This document shows positions 1 to 7,715 of a stretch of DNA of 64,000 nt, piece after piece. Location: assembly GCA_963738365.1 (NCBI GenBank), contig CAVTWH010000006.1:992001-1056000 (forward strand), written 5' to 3'. The position numbers were made by a program, and so were the translations under genes. Positions within the stretch are counted from its first letter, which is position 1; each line of letters starts with the position of its first letter. The notes beneath the pieces were generated by a model that worked only from the letters and a program-made list of their open reading frames with translations, ran no database searches and had not been told where the DNA came from. This DNA comes from CAVTWH01 sp963738365. GTDB taxonomy: Bacteria > Actinomycetota > Actinomycetes > Mycobacteriales > Micromonosporaceae.

Positions 1-230
1 GGGCGCTCGGGGTGGGGCCGGAGCAGTGCTGGTACGTGGGCGACACCTGGTCCCGGGACGTCCGGGTGGCCCGCCGTGCCCGGGTGGGTACCGCCATCCT
101 GATGCGCTCGCCGCGTACCGAGCCGGTCGCTCCGCCGGGTCTGGACGTCGATCACGACGTGGCGGACGGGCACGAGCTGCGCGCCCTGCTCGACGCGGCG
201 GGTGCAGGAGCGCACGGCGCACCGGCGTAG
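1..230 (+). CDS. HAD-family hydrolase, C-terminal end (partial)
   Basis: This is the 3' end of a gene that begins before the window; the reading frame enters at base 3 and stops with TAG at 228-230. The readable part begins ALGVGPEQCWYVGDTWSRDV. The run WYVGDTWSRDV matches HAD motif IV (VGD...D), which holds the Mg2+-binding acidic residues of HAD phosphatases. About 75 residues are visible, with the usual mix of a helix and a loop after motif IV. The substrate cannot be told because the cap domain and motif I are outside the window. The next gene follows after a short gap on the same strand. Confidence 0.75.
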   Translation, partial: ALGVGPEQCWYVGDTWSRDVRVARRARVGTAILMRSPRTEPVAPPGLDVDHDVADGHELRALLDAAGAGAHGAPA

Positions 231-247
231 GCGGTACCGTGCAGATC

Positions 248-895
248 ATGGTGGGGTGGCCGGCTGCCGGCGGTGGTCGCTGGGTCGAGGTCGATCCGGC
301 GCGGCTGCCGCGCTGGCTGACCGGCTTCACCGAACGGCACGGCGCGTACGCCGTCGACCCGCAGCAGTTCGGCCTGCGGGTGCGCGCCTTCGACGACACC
401 GTGGTGGAGCTGCACACGCCGCCCGGGGTGCCGGTCTGCGCCGACGTGGAGAGCTTCCTCGCGGCGGTGGCCGCACCGCGCCGGCTGGGGCTGCTGCTGG
501 TCCGCCGGGGCGGGGTGGCGGTCGGCGTGGCCGACGGCCCGGTGCTGGTCTCCTCCAAGGTCGAGACCAGCTACGTGCAGTCGCGGACCGCGGCCGGCGG
601 CTGGTCGCAGCAGCGCTTTGCCCGGCGCCGGGAGAACCAGGCGAAGGCCGCCTGGCAGACCGCTGCCGAGCTGGTCACCCGGCTGCTGCTGCCGGAGCTG
701 TCCGGGCTGGCCTCGGTGGTGGCCGGTGGCGACCGCCGGGCGGTACAGGCGGTGCTCGAGGATCCCCGGCTCGGTCCGGTGGAGGTACGGCTGGCCGACC
801 GGTTCCTGGAGGTGCCCGATCCCCGGCTGGCGGTGCTGGAGGCGGCGGTGGGCCAGGCCCGGGCCGTCCGCCTACGCCTGTTCGACCCGTCCTGA
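248..895 (+). CDS. VLRF1/Vms1-type peptidyl-tRNA hydrolase (acVLRF1 family)
   Basis: The 215-residue protein resembles the actinobacterial VLRF1 family, relatives of eukaryotic Vms1/ANKZF1 and of eRF1 domain 2, which cleave peptidyl-tRNA on stalled ribosomes. The strongest sign is the stretch GGWSQQRFARRRENQ (about residues 118-132), where the Gln corresponds to the catalytic Gln of the GSQ-type loop. A mixed alpha/beta fold with a buried VRRGGVAVGVADG strand pair precedes it. The start is ATG at 248; an in-frame GTG at 239 is possible and neither has a clear ribosome site. It lies 17 bp after the HAD gene and may be co-transcribed with it. The call rests on recognition of the motif. Confidence 0.7.
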   Translation: MVGWPAAGGGRWVEVDPARLPRWLTGFTERHGAYAVDPQQFGLRVRAFDDTVVELHTPPGVPVCADVESFLAAVAAPRRLGLLLVRRGGVAVGVADGPVLVSSKVETSYVQSRTAAGGWSQQRFARRRENQAKAAWQTAAELVTRLLLPELSGLASVVAGGDRRAVQAVLEDPRLGPVEVRLADRFLEVPDPRLAVLEAAVGQARAVRLRLFDPS

Positions 896-1030
896 GCGCA
901 GTCGCAACGCCGGCCAGCCCGGCGTCCCGGCCTGAGTCGAGCCCCACTGCGGTCCAGCCCGGCGTCCGGGGCCTGAGCCGAGCCGCGATCCAGCCTGGCG
1001 TGCGCCGGCCGGCAGGCGTGGGCCGGACGG

Positions 1031-1975
1031 TCAGCTGAGGTTCAGGCCGGCCGGCGTGAACGGGTCGCACTGCTGCGGGTCGCCGGTCTCGTAGCCGGTG
1101 CGCAGCCACTGCTCCCTTTCGACGGCGGCGTCGGCGCGCAGGCCCGTCTCGACCCGCTGCCCGTCGCCCCGGGCGGCCGGGTCCACGGCGACGACGCTGA
1201 CCGCCTGGTGCAGCTCGTCCACGGTCAGGTCGGCGACCAGCTGGGCGTCGCCCGGGTCGAGCGTCTCCGCCGCGTGGAACGCCCACACCCCGGCGTAGCA
1301 ATCGGCCTGCTGCTCCACCGCCGCTGCGTAGGCGTCGGCGCGGGCGGGGTCGCGCAGCTGGGCCCGGCGGGCCGCGGCGCGGGCGCCGAGCAGGTCCTGG
1401 ACGTGGTGGCCGTACTCGTGGGCGAGCAGGTAGGGCAGGCCGAACCGACCGCCCACGGCGGCCACCCGGTCGGCGGTGCGCTGGTCGACGTAGATCACCT
1501 GATCGACCGGGCAGGCCAGCGGGCCGCCGCCGGGGACGACGACGCCGCAGCCGGTGATGAGCTCGGTGGTGAAGAAGCGGGCCGGCACCGTCTGGTAGCT
1601 GACGCCGAAGACCTGCGGCAGCGCGGCCCGCCAGTAGCCCTGGATGGAGTTCACCGAGGTCAGGCTCCGGCAGGTGGGGTCGGCCAGGCGCTGCGGTCCG
1701 CCGGTGGGGCAGCCGGGGGCCCGCCCGCCGCTCGCCCCGTCCGCCTCGGCCACCCCGAGGCCACCGAGGCCGCCGAGGGCGTGCAGGTCGGAGACGCCGA
1801 GCCGGCCGGCGCCCAGGCACAGGCAGCCGAGCAGGGCCAGCGCGACCAGGGTGGTCAGGCTGGCGCCGAGCCGTCCGCCGCCGGGCGCCCAGGAACTGCG
1901 CCGAGCGGCGGGCGCCCGCCGCCGGCCCCGTCGCTCGTCGCCCGGGCCGGGGCGGGCGCCCGTAGTGAGCTCCAC
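1031..1975 (-). CDS. Neutral zinc metallopeptidase, membrane-anchored (YpfJ-like), copy 1
   Basis: The 314-residue protein has a basic N-terminus, one hydrophobic segment at about residues 38-57 (LTTLVALALLGCLCLGAGRL), and an extracellular catalytic domain. The zinc motif is LLAHEYGHHVQDLLG, an HExxH in which both His bind zinc and Glu is the general base. A later ADCYAGVWAFHA segment carries the Asp that is likely the third ligand region. These features place it in the putative neutral zinc metallopeptidase family (YpfJ, DUF541-unrelated). It starts with GTG at 1975. It lies just downstream of a similar gene at 2012-2917 in the same direction, so the pair looks like a tandem duplication. Substrate unknown. 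Confidence 0.8.
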   Translation of the reverse strand: MELTTGARPGPGDERRGRRRAPAARRSSWAPGGGRLGASLTTLVALALLGCLCLGAGRLGVSDLHALGGLGGLGVAEADGASGGRAPGCPTGGPQRLADPTCRSLTSVNSIQGYWRAALPQVFGVSYQTVPARFFTTELITGCGVVVPGGGPLACPVDQVIYVDQRTADRVAAVGGRFGLPYLLAHEYGHHVQDLLGARAAARRAQLRDPARADAYAAAVEQQADCYAGVWAFHAAETLDPGDAQLVADLTVDELHQAVSVVAVDPAARGDGQRVETGLRADAAVEREQWLRTGYETGDPQQCDPFTPAGLNLS

Positions 1976-2011
1976 ACCGCACAGCGTATGAGGGGTTAAA
2001 CCCCGTTTGTA

Positions 2012-2917
2012 TCAGTTTCCGAATGTGTTACATGCTTTCGGGTCGCCCGTGCTGTACCCGGTCTTCGTCCACTTTTCCCGGTCCGCGGAGCTGCCGTGGG
2101 TGAACGAGTCCGGGTTCACCTGCTGCCCGGCCTGCTTCTGGATGGCGTCGTCACCCACCGAACCGGCGGCGTCGACGGCGTCCTGGATGTCCTGGTCGGT
2201 GATCTTGTTGAAGATCAGGTTGCCCTTGCTGTCCTTGGTGGTGGCCGCGTACTTCGCCCACACCCCGGCGAAACAGTCCGCCTGCAGCTCCAGCGGTACG
2301 GTGATGTTCGGGTTGTTCGGGTCGCGCTGCTGCTGGCGGTCCAGGTCGGCCATCGTGCCGTCGAGGTCCTGGACGTGGTGGCCGTACTCGTGGGCCAGCA
2401 CGTAGGCCTGGGCGAACTGGCCCTTGGCGCCGAACCGGTTGGCCAGCTCGTCGTAGAAGGTCAGGTCGATGTAGACCTTCTTGTCGTTCGGGCAGTAGAA
2501 CGGCCCCATCCCGGCGTCGGCCGCGCCGCAGCCGGTGTTGGTCTGCCCGCCGAACAGGTGGGTGGAGACCGGCTGGTAGGTGCCGCCGAAGGCCTTCGGG
2601 TACTCGGCCGTCCAGAACGCCTGGATCGAATCCACGTACAGGGCCACCTGGCAGTCCTCGTGCTGGGCCCGGTCGGCCTGGCTGCACTCCTGGTTGATCT
2701 TCGTGTTGTCGGAGCTGCCCCCGCCGCCGCCGCCCAGCTGGGTGGCGCCGTAGCCGCCGCCCGCGAGCAGCACGATGATGCCGATGACCAGCCCGATGAT
2801 GCCGCCCCGGCCGCCGCCCACCGAGATCGGCAGGCCACCGAGACCTCCTCCGCCACCGCTCCCGCGGGCGTCCTCCACCTGGGAGGTGTCAACCTGTGCG
2901 TTGGGATTCAGCTCCAT
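2012..2917 (-). CDS. Neutral zinc metallopeptidase, membrane-anchored (YpfJ-like), copy 2
   Basis: The 301-residue protein has a Gly-rich cytoplasmic N-terminus, one transmembrane helix at about residues 38-58 (GGIIGLVIGIIVLLAGGGYG), and a peptidase domain with VLAHEYGHHVQDLDG. It keeps ELQADCFAGVWAKYA, the same downstream segment as copy 1, and both proteins end shortly after an REKW/REQWxxTGYxTGDP motif. Cys pairs (for instance NTGCG and FYCPND) suggest disulfides outside the membrane. ATG start at 2917. A weak hairpin (GGGGTT...AACCCC, 1992-2004) sits just past the stop, between the two copies. Role is unknown; relatives are described as putative metalloproteases only. Confidence 0.85.
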   Translation of the reverse strand: MELNPNAQVDTSQVEDARGSGGGGGLGGLPISVGGGRGGIIGLVIGIIVLLAGGGYGATQLGGGGGGSSDNTKINQECSQADRAQHEDCQVALYVDSIQAFWTAEYPKAFGGTYQPVSTHLFGGQTNTGCGAADAGMGPFYCPNDKKVYIDLTFYDELANRFGAKGQFAQAYVLAHEYGHHVQDLDGTMADLDRQQQRDPNNPNITVPLELQADCFAGVWAKYAATTKDSKGNLIFNKITDQDIQDAVDAAGSVGDDAIQKQAGQQVNPDSFTHGSSADREKWTKTGYSTGDPKACNTFGN

Positions 2918-2959
2918 GGCGCGGTGAATACCCCACGGGGCTGTGCGCTAATCCGGTGG

Positions 2960-2977
2960 CCGCCGGCGCGCCGGCGG
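2960..2977. promoter_or_regulatory. 18-bp perfect palindrome in the divergent promoter region
   Basis: CCGCCGGCGCGCCGGCGG reads the same on both strands. It lies in the 177-bp region between the divergent metallopeptidase (start 2917) and the ABC-F gene (start 3095). A TACACT that could be a -10 box for the plus-strand gene follows at about 2982. It may be a regulator site or simply GC-rich symmetry. Confidence 0.3.
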
Positions 2978-3094
2978 TGGCTACACTTACCGTGTGCTGC
3001 TCTGCGAAGACTGATCGTCCCGCAGCCGCCCGGCTCCGGTCGGACGGCGTTCTGGCGCGCCCCGATCCGTCCTCACCACCCGAAAGGCAGCCCC

Positions 3095-4696
3095 ATGATT
3101 ACCGCCACCGGCCTGGAACTGCGCGCCGGCTCCCGGATCCTGCTGTCCGACACCACGCTGCGCGTCCAGCCCGGCGACCGGATCGGCCTGGTCGGACGCA
3201 ACGGCGCCGGTAAGACCACCACGCTGAAGGTGCTGGCCGGCGAGGGCCAGCCGTACACCGGACAGATCGACACCCGCGGTCCGGTCGGCTACCTGCCGCA
3301 GGACCCGCGTACCGGCGATCTCGACATCACCGCCCGCGACCGGGTGCTCTCCGCCCGGGGCCTGGACACCCTGCTGCACGAGATGGCCAAGCTGCAGGCC
3401 GAGATGGGCGACGGCGACGAGCGCGCGATCCGCCGCTACGGCGTGCTGGAGGACCAGTTCGCCGGCCTGGGCGGGTACGCCGCCGAGGCGGAGGCGGCGC
3501 GGATCTGCGCCAACCTCGGCCTGCCCGACCGGGCGCTGGCGCAGACCCTGGGTACGCTCTCCGGCGGCCAGCGCCGGCGGATCGAGCTGGCCCGCATCCT
3601 GTTCCGGGACGCCAGCGAGACCGGCGGCGGCACGCTGCTGCTGGACGAGCCGACCAACCACCTGGACGCCGACTCGATCACCTGGCTGCGCGGCTTCCTC
3701 GCCGGCCACAAGGGTGGCCTGGTGGTCATCTCGCACGACGTGAACCTGCTCGACGCCGTGGTCAACCGGGTCTGGTACCTGGACGCCAACCGCGCCGTCG
3801 TGGACACCTACAACGTCGGCTGGAAGACCTACCTGCAGCAGCGGGAGACCGACGAGCGGCGCCGGCACCGCGAGCGCGCCAACGCCGAGAAGAAGGCCGG
3901 CGCCCTGATGGCCCAGGCGGACAAGATGCGCGCCAAGGCCACCAAGACGGTGGCCGCGCAGAACATGGCCCGCCGCGCCGGCAAGCTGCTCGCCGGCCTG
4001 GACGAGGTACGGGTCGCCGACAAGGTGGCCAAGGTGCGCTTCCCCACCCCGGCGCCGTGTGGCCGGACGCCGCTGACCGCCACCGGCCTGTCCAAGTCCT
4101 ACGGCTCGTTGGAGATCTTCGTCGACGTCGACGTGGCCGTGGACAAGGGTTCCCGGGTGGCCATCCTGGGCCTCAACGGCGCCGGCAAGACCACCCTGCT
4201 ACGGATGCTCGGCGGCCTGCTGGAGCCGGACACCGGTGCCGTCAACCCGGGCCACGGCCTGCGCCTGGGCTACTACGCCCAGGAGCACGAGACCCTCGAC
4301 GTGGACCGCACCATCCTGGAGCACATGCGCTCGGCCGCCCCCGACGAGAACCCGACCGAGCTGCGCAAGATCCTCGGCGCGTTCCTGTTCACCGGCGACG
4401 ACGTGGACAAGCCGGCCGGCGTGCTCTCCGGCGGCGAGAAGACCCGGCTGGCGCTGGCCACCCTGGTCTGCTCGGGCGCCAACGTCCTGCTGCTGGACGA
4501 GCCGACCAACAACCTCGACCCGGTCAGCCGGGAGCAGGTACTCGACGCCATCGCCCGCTACCCCGGCGCCATCGTCCTGGTCACCCACGACCCGGGCGCC
4601 GTCCAGGCGCTCAAGCCCGACCGCGCCATCCTGCTCCCCGACGGCGTGGAAGACACCTGGTCCGACGACCTGCTGGAGCTCGTCGAACTCGCCTGA
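3095..4696 (+). CDS. ABC-F family ATPase (duplicated ABC domains, no membrane part)
   Basis: The 533-residue protein has two ABC ATPase domains and no transmembrane helix, the layout of ABC-F translation factors that act in the ribosomal E site. Domain 1 has GRNGAGKTT, TLSGGQRRRIELAR and LLLDEPTNHLD; domain 2 has GLNGAGKTT, LSGGEKTRLALA and LLLDEPTNNLD. Between them is a charged helical linker (about residues 245-320, rich in Arg, Lys and Glu) corresponding to the P-site tRNA interaction motif. ATG at 3095 follows GAAAGGCAG. In M. tuberculosis the similarly placed gene is Rv1473. Whether it gives antibiotic resistance or serves housekeeping translation cannot be told from sequence alone. Confidence 0.93.
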   Translation: MITATGLELRAGSRILLSDTTLRVQPGDRIGLVGRNGAGKTTTLKVLAGEGQPYTGQIDTRGPVGYLPQDPRTGDLDITARDRVLSARGLDTLLHEMAKLQAEMGDGDERAIRRYGVLEDQFAGLGGYAAEAEAARICANLGLPDRALAQTLGTLSGGQRRRIELARILFRDASETGGGTLLLDEPTNHLDADSITWLRGFLAGHKGGLVVISHDVNLLDAVVNRVWYLDANRAVVDTYNVGWKTYLQQRETDERRRHRERANAEKKAGALMAQADKMRAKATKTVAAQNMARRAGKLLAGLDEVRVADKVAKVRFPTPAPCGRTPLTATGLSKSYGSLEIFVDVDVAVDKGSRVAILGLNGAGKTTLLRMLGGLLEPDTGAVNPGHGLRLGYYAQEHETLDVDRTILEHMRSAAPDENPTELRKILGAFLFTGDDVDKPAGVLSGGEKTRLALATLVCSGANVLLLDEPTNNLDPVSREQVLDAIARYPGAIVLVTHDPGAVQALKPDRAILLPDGVEDTWSDDLLELVELA

Positions 4697-4726
4697 CGGC
4701 CCGGCCTGTCGCGACAGCGGAGAACC

Positions 4727-6028
4727 TCAGAAACACCGGAGCAGAACCCCAGCCACCGCCCCACCACACACCAGCGCCACAGGCGTCACCGGCGGATCCC
4801 CGCCCTGCACCTCCGGCGCCACCACGGCCACCGTGACCCACGGAAAGAACGCCAGCCAGGCGTGCTCCACGCCACCCACCGCCAGGCCGGCCAGCAGCGA
4901 AAAGACCACCGCACATCCGCTGCCCACCAGGAACGCCCAGCCGTCGGTGTTACGCGCCTTGCGCAGGCTGGCCACCAGCGCCGGCCCGGCCGCCAGCAGC
5001 AGCACCACCAGGCTGACCGCCGCCCAGCACAGCACCGGCTGCCCGGCCGCCCCGGCGCGGGCCATCCGCAGCCCGGACAGCCAGGGGAAGCCGAGCGCGT
5101 CGGCGGCCAGCACCGGGGCCAGCGCGCCGAGCCCGGTGGTCAGGTTGAGGAACGGCCGCCGCCGGGCGAAGTAGAGGCACACGGCGCCCAGCCCGAGCCA
5201 GGCCGCCGGGTAGGAGTACAGCGCCGCGAGGCCGAGCAGCAGCCCGGCCAGCAGCGTCCAGCCGGTCGCCGGCCAGCCGCGCCGGGCCGGGGCGCTGCCG
5301 CGTACCGCGGCGGCCAGGGCGGCGGCGGCCAGCACGGCGACGAAGACGTCGACACGGACCGCCGTCCACACCGCGTACGGGGCGAGGATGAGTACCGGGG
5401 CGTACCGGCGGGCGGTGGGGCCGCCGGAGACGCCGCGGACCGCGGAGAGCACCAGGGGGACCACGGCGACGCCGAGCGCGGTGAGCACCAGCGCCAGGGC
5501 GAGCGGGGCGTGCAGGCCCAGTCGGTGCAGCAGCCAGACGGTGAGCACCGGCCCGGGCGGGTGGGTCCGGGCGGCGGCGCTGTGCGTGGCCGGGTCGGTG
5601 ACGTAGTCGCGCAGGTAGCGGCCGGGCGCGTCGGCGACGCCCGCGAGGTCGGCGGCGTAGTTGGCCGGGTCGCGGACCGGTCGGGTCAGGCCCGCCAGCC
5701 CGTCCGCCAGGGCCAGCGCCAGCGCCCAGGCCAGCGCCGTGCCGTAGGCCACCAGCTGGACCAGCCACCACGGCCGGCGCAGGAAATGACCGCGTACGGC
5801 CAGCGCCAGCACGCCCGCCGCGACCAGCGGGGCGAGCACCCACATCGGAGACGGTCGAAGGCCGTGGCGGCCCGGGAATGGCGCCCCGGAGCCGTGCAGG
5901 GCCGTGTCGGCGTGTACCGCCCAGGCGGTCAGCAGCAGCCCCACCAGCGCCGCGACGCACCAGACCGCAAGGTCCTGCCATTCGCGGGCGCCAATGTGGC
6001 GTGGCGGCGGTTGCGCGTCGTCGGTCAC
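4727..6028 (-). CDS. Polytopic membrane protein, possible GT-C-type glycosyltransferase
   Basis: The 433-residue protein has about ten predicted hydrophobic helices from residue 20 to the end (for example CVAALVGLLLTAWAV, VLAPLVAAGVLALAV, ALALVLTALGVAVVPLVLS). An extracytoplasmic loop at about residues 135-160 carries a THPPGP motif, which recurs in mannosyltransferase-like GT-C and PMT-related membrane proteins. A conserved catalytic acidic residue cannot be assigned with confidence. GTG start at 6028. It is convergent with the ABC-F gene (30 bp between stops) and divergent from the HTH gene at 6168. The function is a guess; polytopic membrane protein is certain. Confidence 0.8.
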   Translation of the reverse strand: MTDDAQPPPRHIGAREWQDLAVWCVAALVGLLLTAWAVHADTALHGSGAPFPGRHGLRPSPMWVLAPLVAAGVLALAVRGHFLRRPWWLVQLVAYGTALAWALALALADGLAGLTRPVRDPANYAADLAGVADAPGRYLRDYVTDPATHSAAARTHPPGPVLTVWLLHRLGLHAPLALALVLTALGVAVVPLVLSAVRGVSGGPTARRYAPVLILAPYAVWTAVRVDVFVAVLAAAALAAAVRGSAPARRGWPATGWTLLAGLLLGLAALYSYPAAWLGLGAVCLYFARRRPFLNLTTGLGALAPVLAADALGFPWLSGLRMARAGAAGQPVLCWAAVSLVVLLLAAGPALVASLRKARNTDGWAFLVGSGCAVVFSLLAGLAVGGVEHAWLAFFPWVTVAVVAPEVQGGDPPVTPVALVCGGAVAGVLLRCF

Positions 6029-6167
6029 GGCCCATCACGGTATCGGGTAGCTGACACAGGTGAGCGTGTCGGTCTAGCTTCGTGATGATATCTAGCGCAT
6101 GATCCATGAAGGCGGTCTAATAGGTGGGACCGCCAACTCCGCTCAATAGGGACGTGAGGGAATCAAC

Positions 6168-6395
6168 ATGGCAGCCACCGGCACCACCACAAGTACCGAG
6201 AAGGGTCGCCGGATCGTCGGGACGGAGCGCCAGACGCTCGCCAAGGACCTGGTCAAGCGGTACACCTCGGGGGAGAGCATCCGTGCGCTCGCCTCGTCCA
6301 CGGGTCGTTCGTACGGCTTCGTGCACCGCGTGCTGACCGAGTCCGGCGTGGTGCTGCGCCAGCGTGGCGGTGCCCGCCGCCGCAAGAAGGCCTGA
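6168..6395 (+). CDS. Small helix-turn-helix DNA-binding protein
   Basis: The 75-residue protein carries one helix-turn-helix: LAKDLVKRYTSGESIRALASSTG as support and RSYGFVHRVLTESG as the recognition helix. Its C-terminus GARRRKKA is strongly basic. This is a small regulator family widespread in actinobacteria; in M. tuberculosis Rv1473A appears to hold the same place between the ABC-F and TetR genes. ATG at 6168 follows GAGGGAATCAAC. The 5' region 6029-6167 has a short inverted repeat (GGCGGT...ACCGCC near 6112-6135). No partner or target is known from the sequence. Confidence 0.85.
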   Translation: MAATGTTTSTEKGRRIVGTERQTLAKDLVKRYTSGESIRALASSTGRSYGFVHRVLTESGVVLRQRGGARRRKKA

Positions 6396-6649
6396 CCCGC
6401 GCCGCACCACCCGTACCATCTGCTCCAGCCCCGTTCCACCGCACCAACCGCTGCGCCGGGCCGCGTACGCCGCCCCCGGACCGCCGGGCGCGACCGACCA
6501 CGTCGCCGGCGAGCGGAAGCCACACATCGGCCCGGGACCGGGCCCGCCCCCGTCACCCGGCGTCGGGCAGCACACAACTCCCTCCGCGCTGCTGAAGTAC
6601 CGCGGTGCCACGTCGCGGCAGCTCTGCCCGCCAGCTACGATGCGCCACG

Positions 6650-7408
6650 ATGACACCGCAGACACAGCACGGAGTTCGGTTCGAGTGGACCGGGCCGGTC
6701 GCGACGGTGACGTTGGACCGGCCCGACGTCCGCAACGCCCAGACCCCGCAGATGTGGGAGCAGCTGGTCGAGGTGGGCCGGGAACTGCCGGGTGACGTCC
6801 GGGTGGTGCTGGTGCGCGGTGCCGGTCGGGCGTTCTCCGCCGGGCTGGACCTGACCGTTGCGCAGGGCGCCTTCGCCGAGCTGACCGCGCTGCCGCCGGA
6901 GGCGGCGGCCGACCGGATCGCCGCGTACCAGGGCGCCTTCAGCTGGCTGCGCCGGCCGGATCTGGTCAGCGTCGCGGTGGTGCAGGGGCACGCCATCGGC
7001 GCCGGCTTCCAGCTGGCGCTCGCCTGCGACCTGCGGGTCGTCGCCGACGACGCGAAGTTCACGATGGCGGAGGTGTCCCTCGGCCTGGTGCCCGACCTGA
7101 CCGGGACGAAGCGCCTGGTCGAGCTGGTCGGCTACGGTCGGGCGCTGGAGATCTGCGCGACCGGCCGGCGGGTCGGCGCCGCCGAGGCCCAGGCGATCGG
7201 CCTGGCCAACCTGGTGGTACCGGCGGCCGAGCTGGACGCCGCCGCCGCCGACCTGACCGCCGCGCTGCTCGCCCCGCCCCGCGACGCGGTGGTGGAGCTG
7301 AAGGCGCTGCTGCTCGGTGCGGCCGGGCGCAGCCCGGCGGACCAGGAGCGAGCCGAACGCGAAGCCCAGGTCCGCCGCCTCCGCGACCTCTCCGGCCTGG
7401 ACGACTAG
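6650..7408 (+). CDS. Enoyl-CoA hydratase/isomerase family protein
   Basis: The 252-residue protein has the crotonase fold. The first oxyanion-hole segment is GRAFSAGLDL (about residues 59-68) and the second is GHAIGAGFQLALACDLRV (about 113-130). The position of the first catalytic Glu is hydrophobic or Gly-rich here, and MAEVSLGLVPDLTGTKRL supplies the second acidic segment. The substrate acyl-CoA cannot be assigned. M. tuberculosis echA12 (Rv1472) is the probable positional counterpart. ATG at 6650 was chosen over an upstream in-frame ATG at 6605 because homologous N-termini begin shortly before the WTGPVATVTLDRPDVRNA strand. Confidence 0.88.
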   Translation: MTPQTQHGVRFEWTGPVATVTLDRPDVRNAQTPQMWEQLVEVGRELPGDVRVVLVRGAGRAFSAGLDLTVAQGAFAELTALPPEAAADRIAAYQGAFSWLRRPDLVSVAVVQGHAIGAGFQLALACDLRVVADDAKFTMAEVSLGLVPDLTGTKRLVELVGYGRALEICATGRRVGAAEAQAIGLANLVVPAAELDAAAADLTAALLAPPRDAVVELKALLLGAAGRSPADQERAEREAQVRRLRDLSGLDD

Positions 7409-7510
7409 CACCTCTGCCACCCTGACGACCAGCACCCTCTCCCACCTGAACGACCAAACCCCTCGCTCCTGACGACCCAACCGCCGACTCCCGTCGGCCG
7501 GCTCGCATGT

Positions 7511-7566
7511 GATCGTGGGGTTGTCGGGCCTTGGGGCGCAGGAATGAGCCCGGCAACCCCAAGATC
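7511..7566. repeat. Long imperfect inverted repeat (19-bp arms) in intergenic region
   Basis: Arms 7511-7529 (GATCGTGGGGTTGTCGGGC) and 7548-7566 (GCCCGGCAACCCCAAGATC) pair at 17 of 19 positions around an 18-nt loop. The intergenic stretch 7409-7715 holds this element and otherwise CT-rich sequence without a convincing gene. The hairpin could terminate the enoyl-CoA hydratase transcript, though it lies 100 bp past the stop and lacks a U run; it could also be a small dispersed palindromic element. Confidence 0.6.
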
Positions 7567-7715
7567 GCTACGCTGGGGGCGTTGGTGGTGCGGTGGATGG
7601 TGGGTGGTGTCCGCTGGTAGCGGAATGCGGGGCGGAAGAATTCGTCGTACCTGGCGGGTTTGCTGGGAGGACGGGCGGGCGAACGGCGGGCGGGCCCGCG
7701 GGAGTGAGGTAGGCG

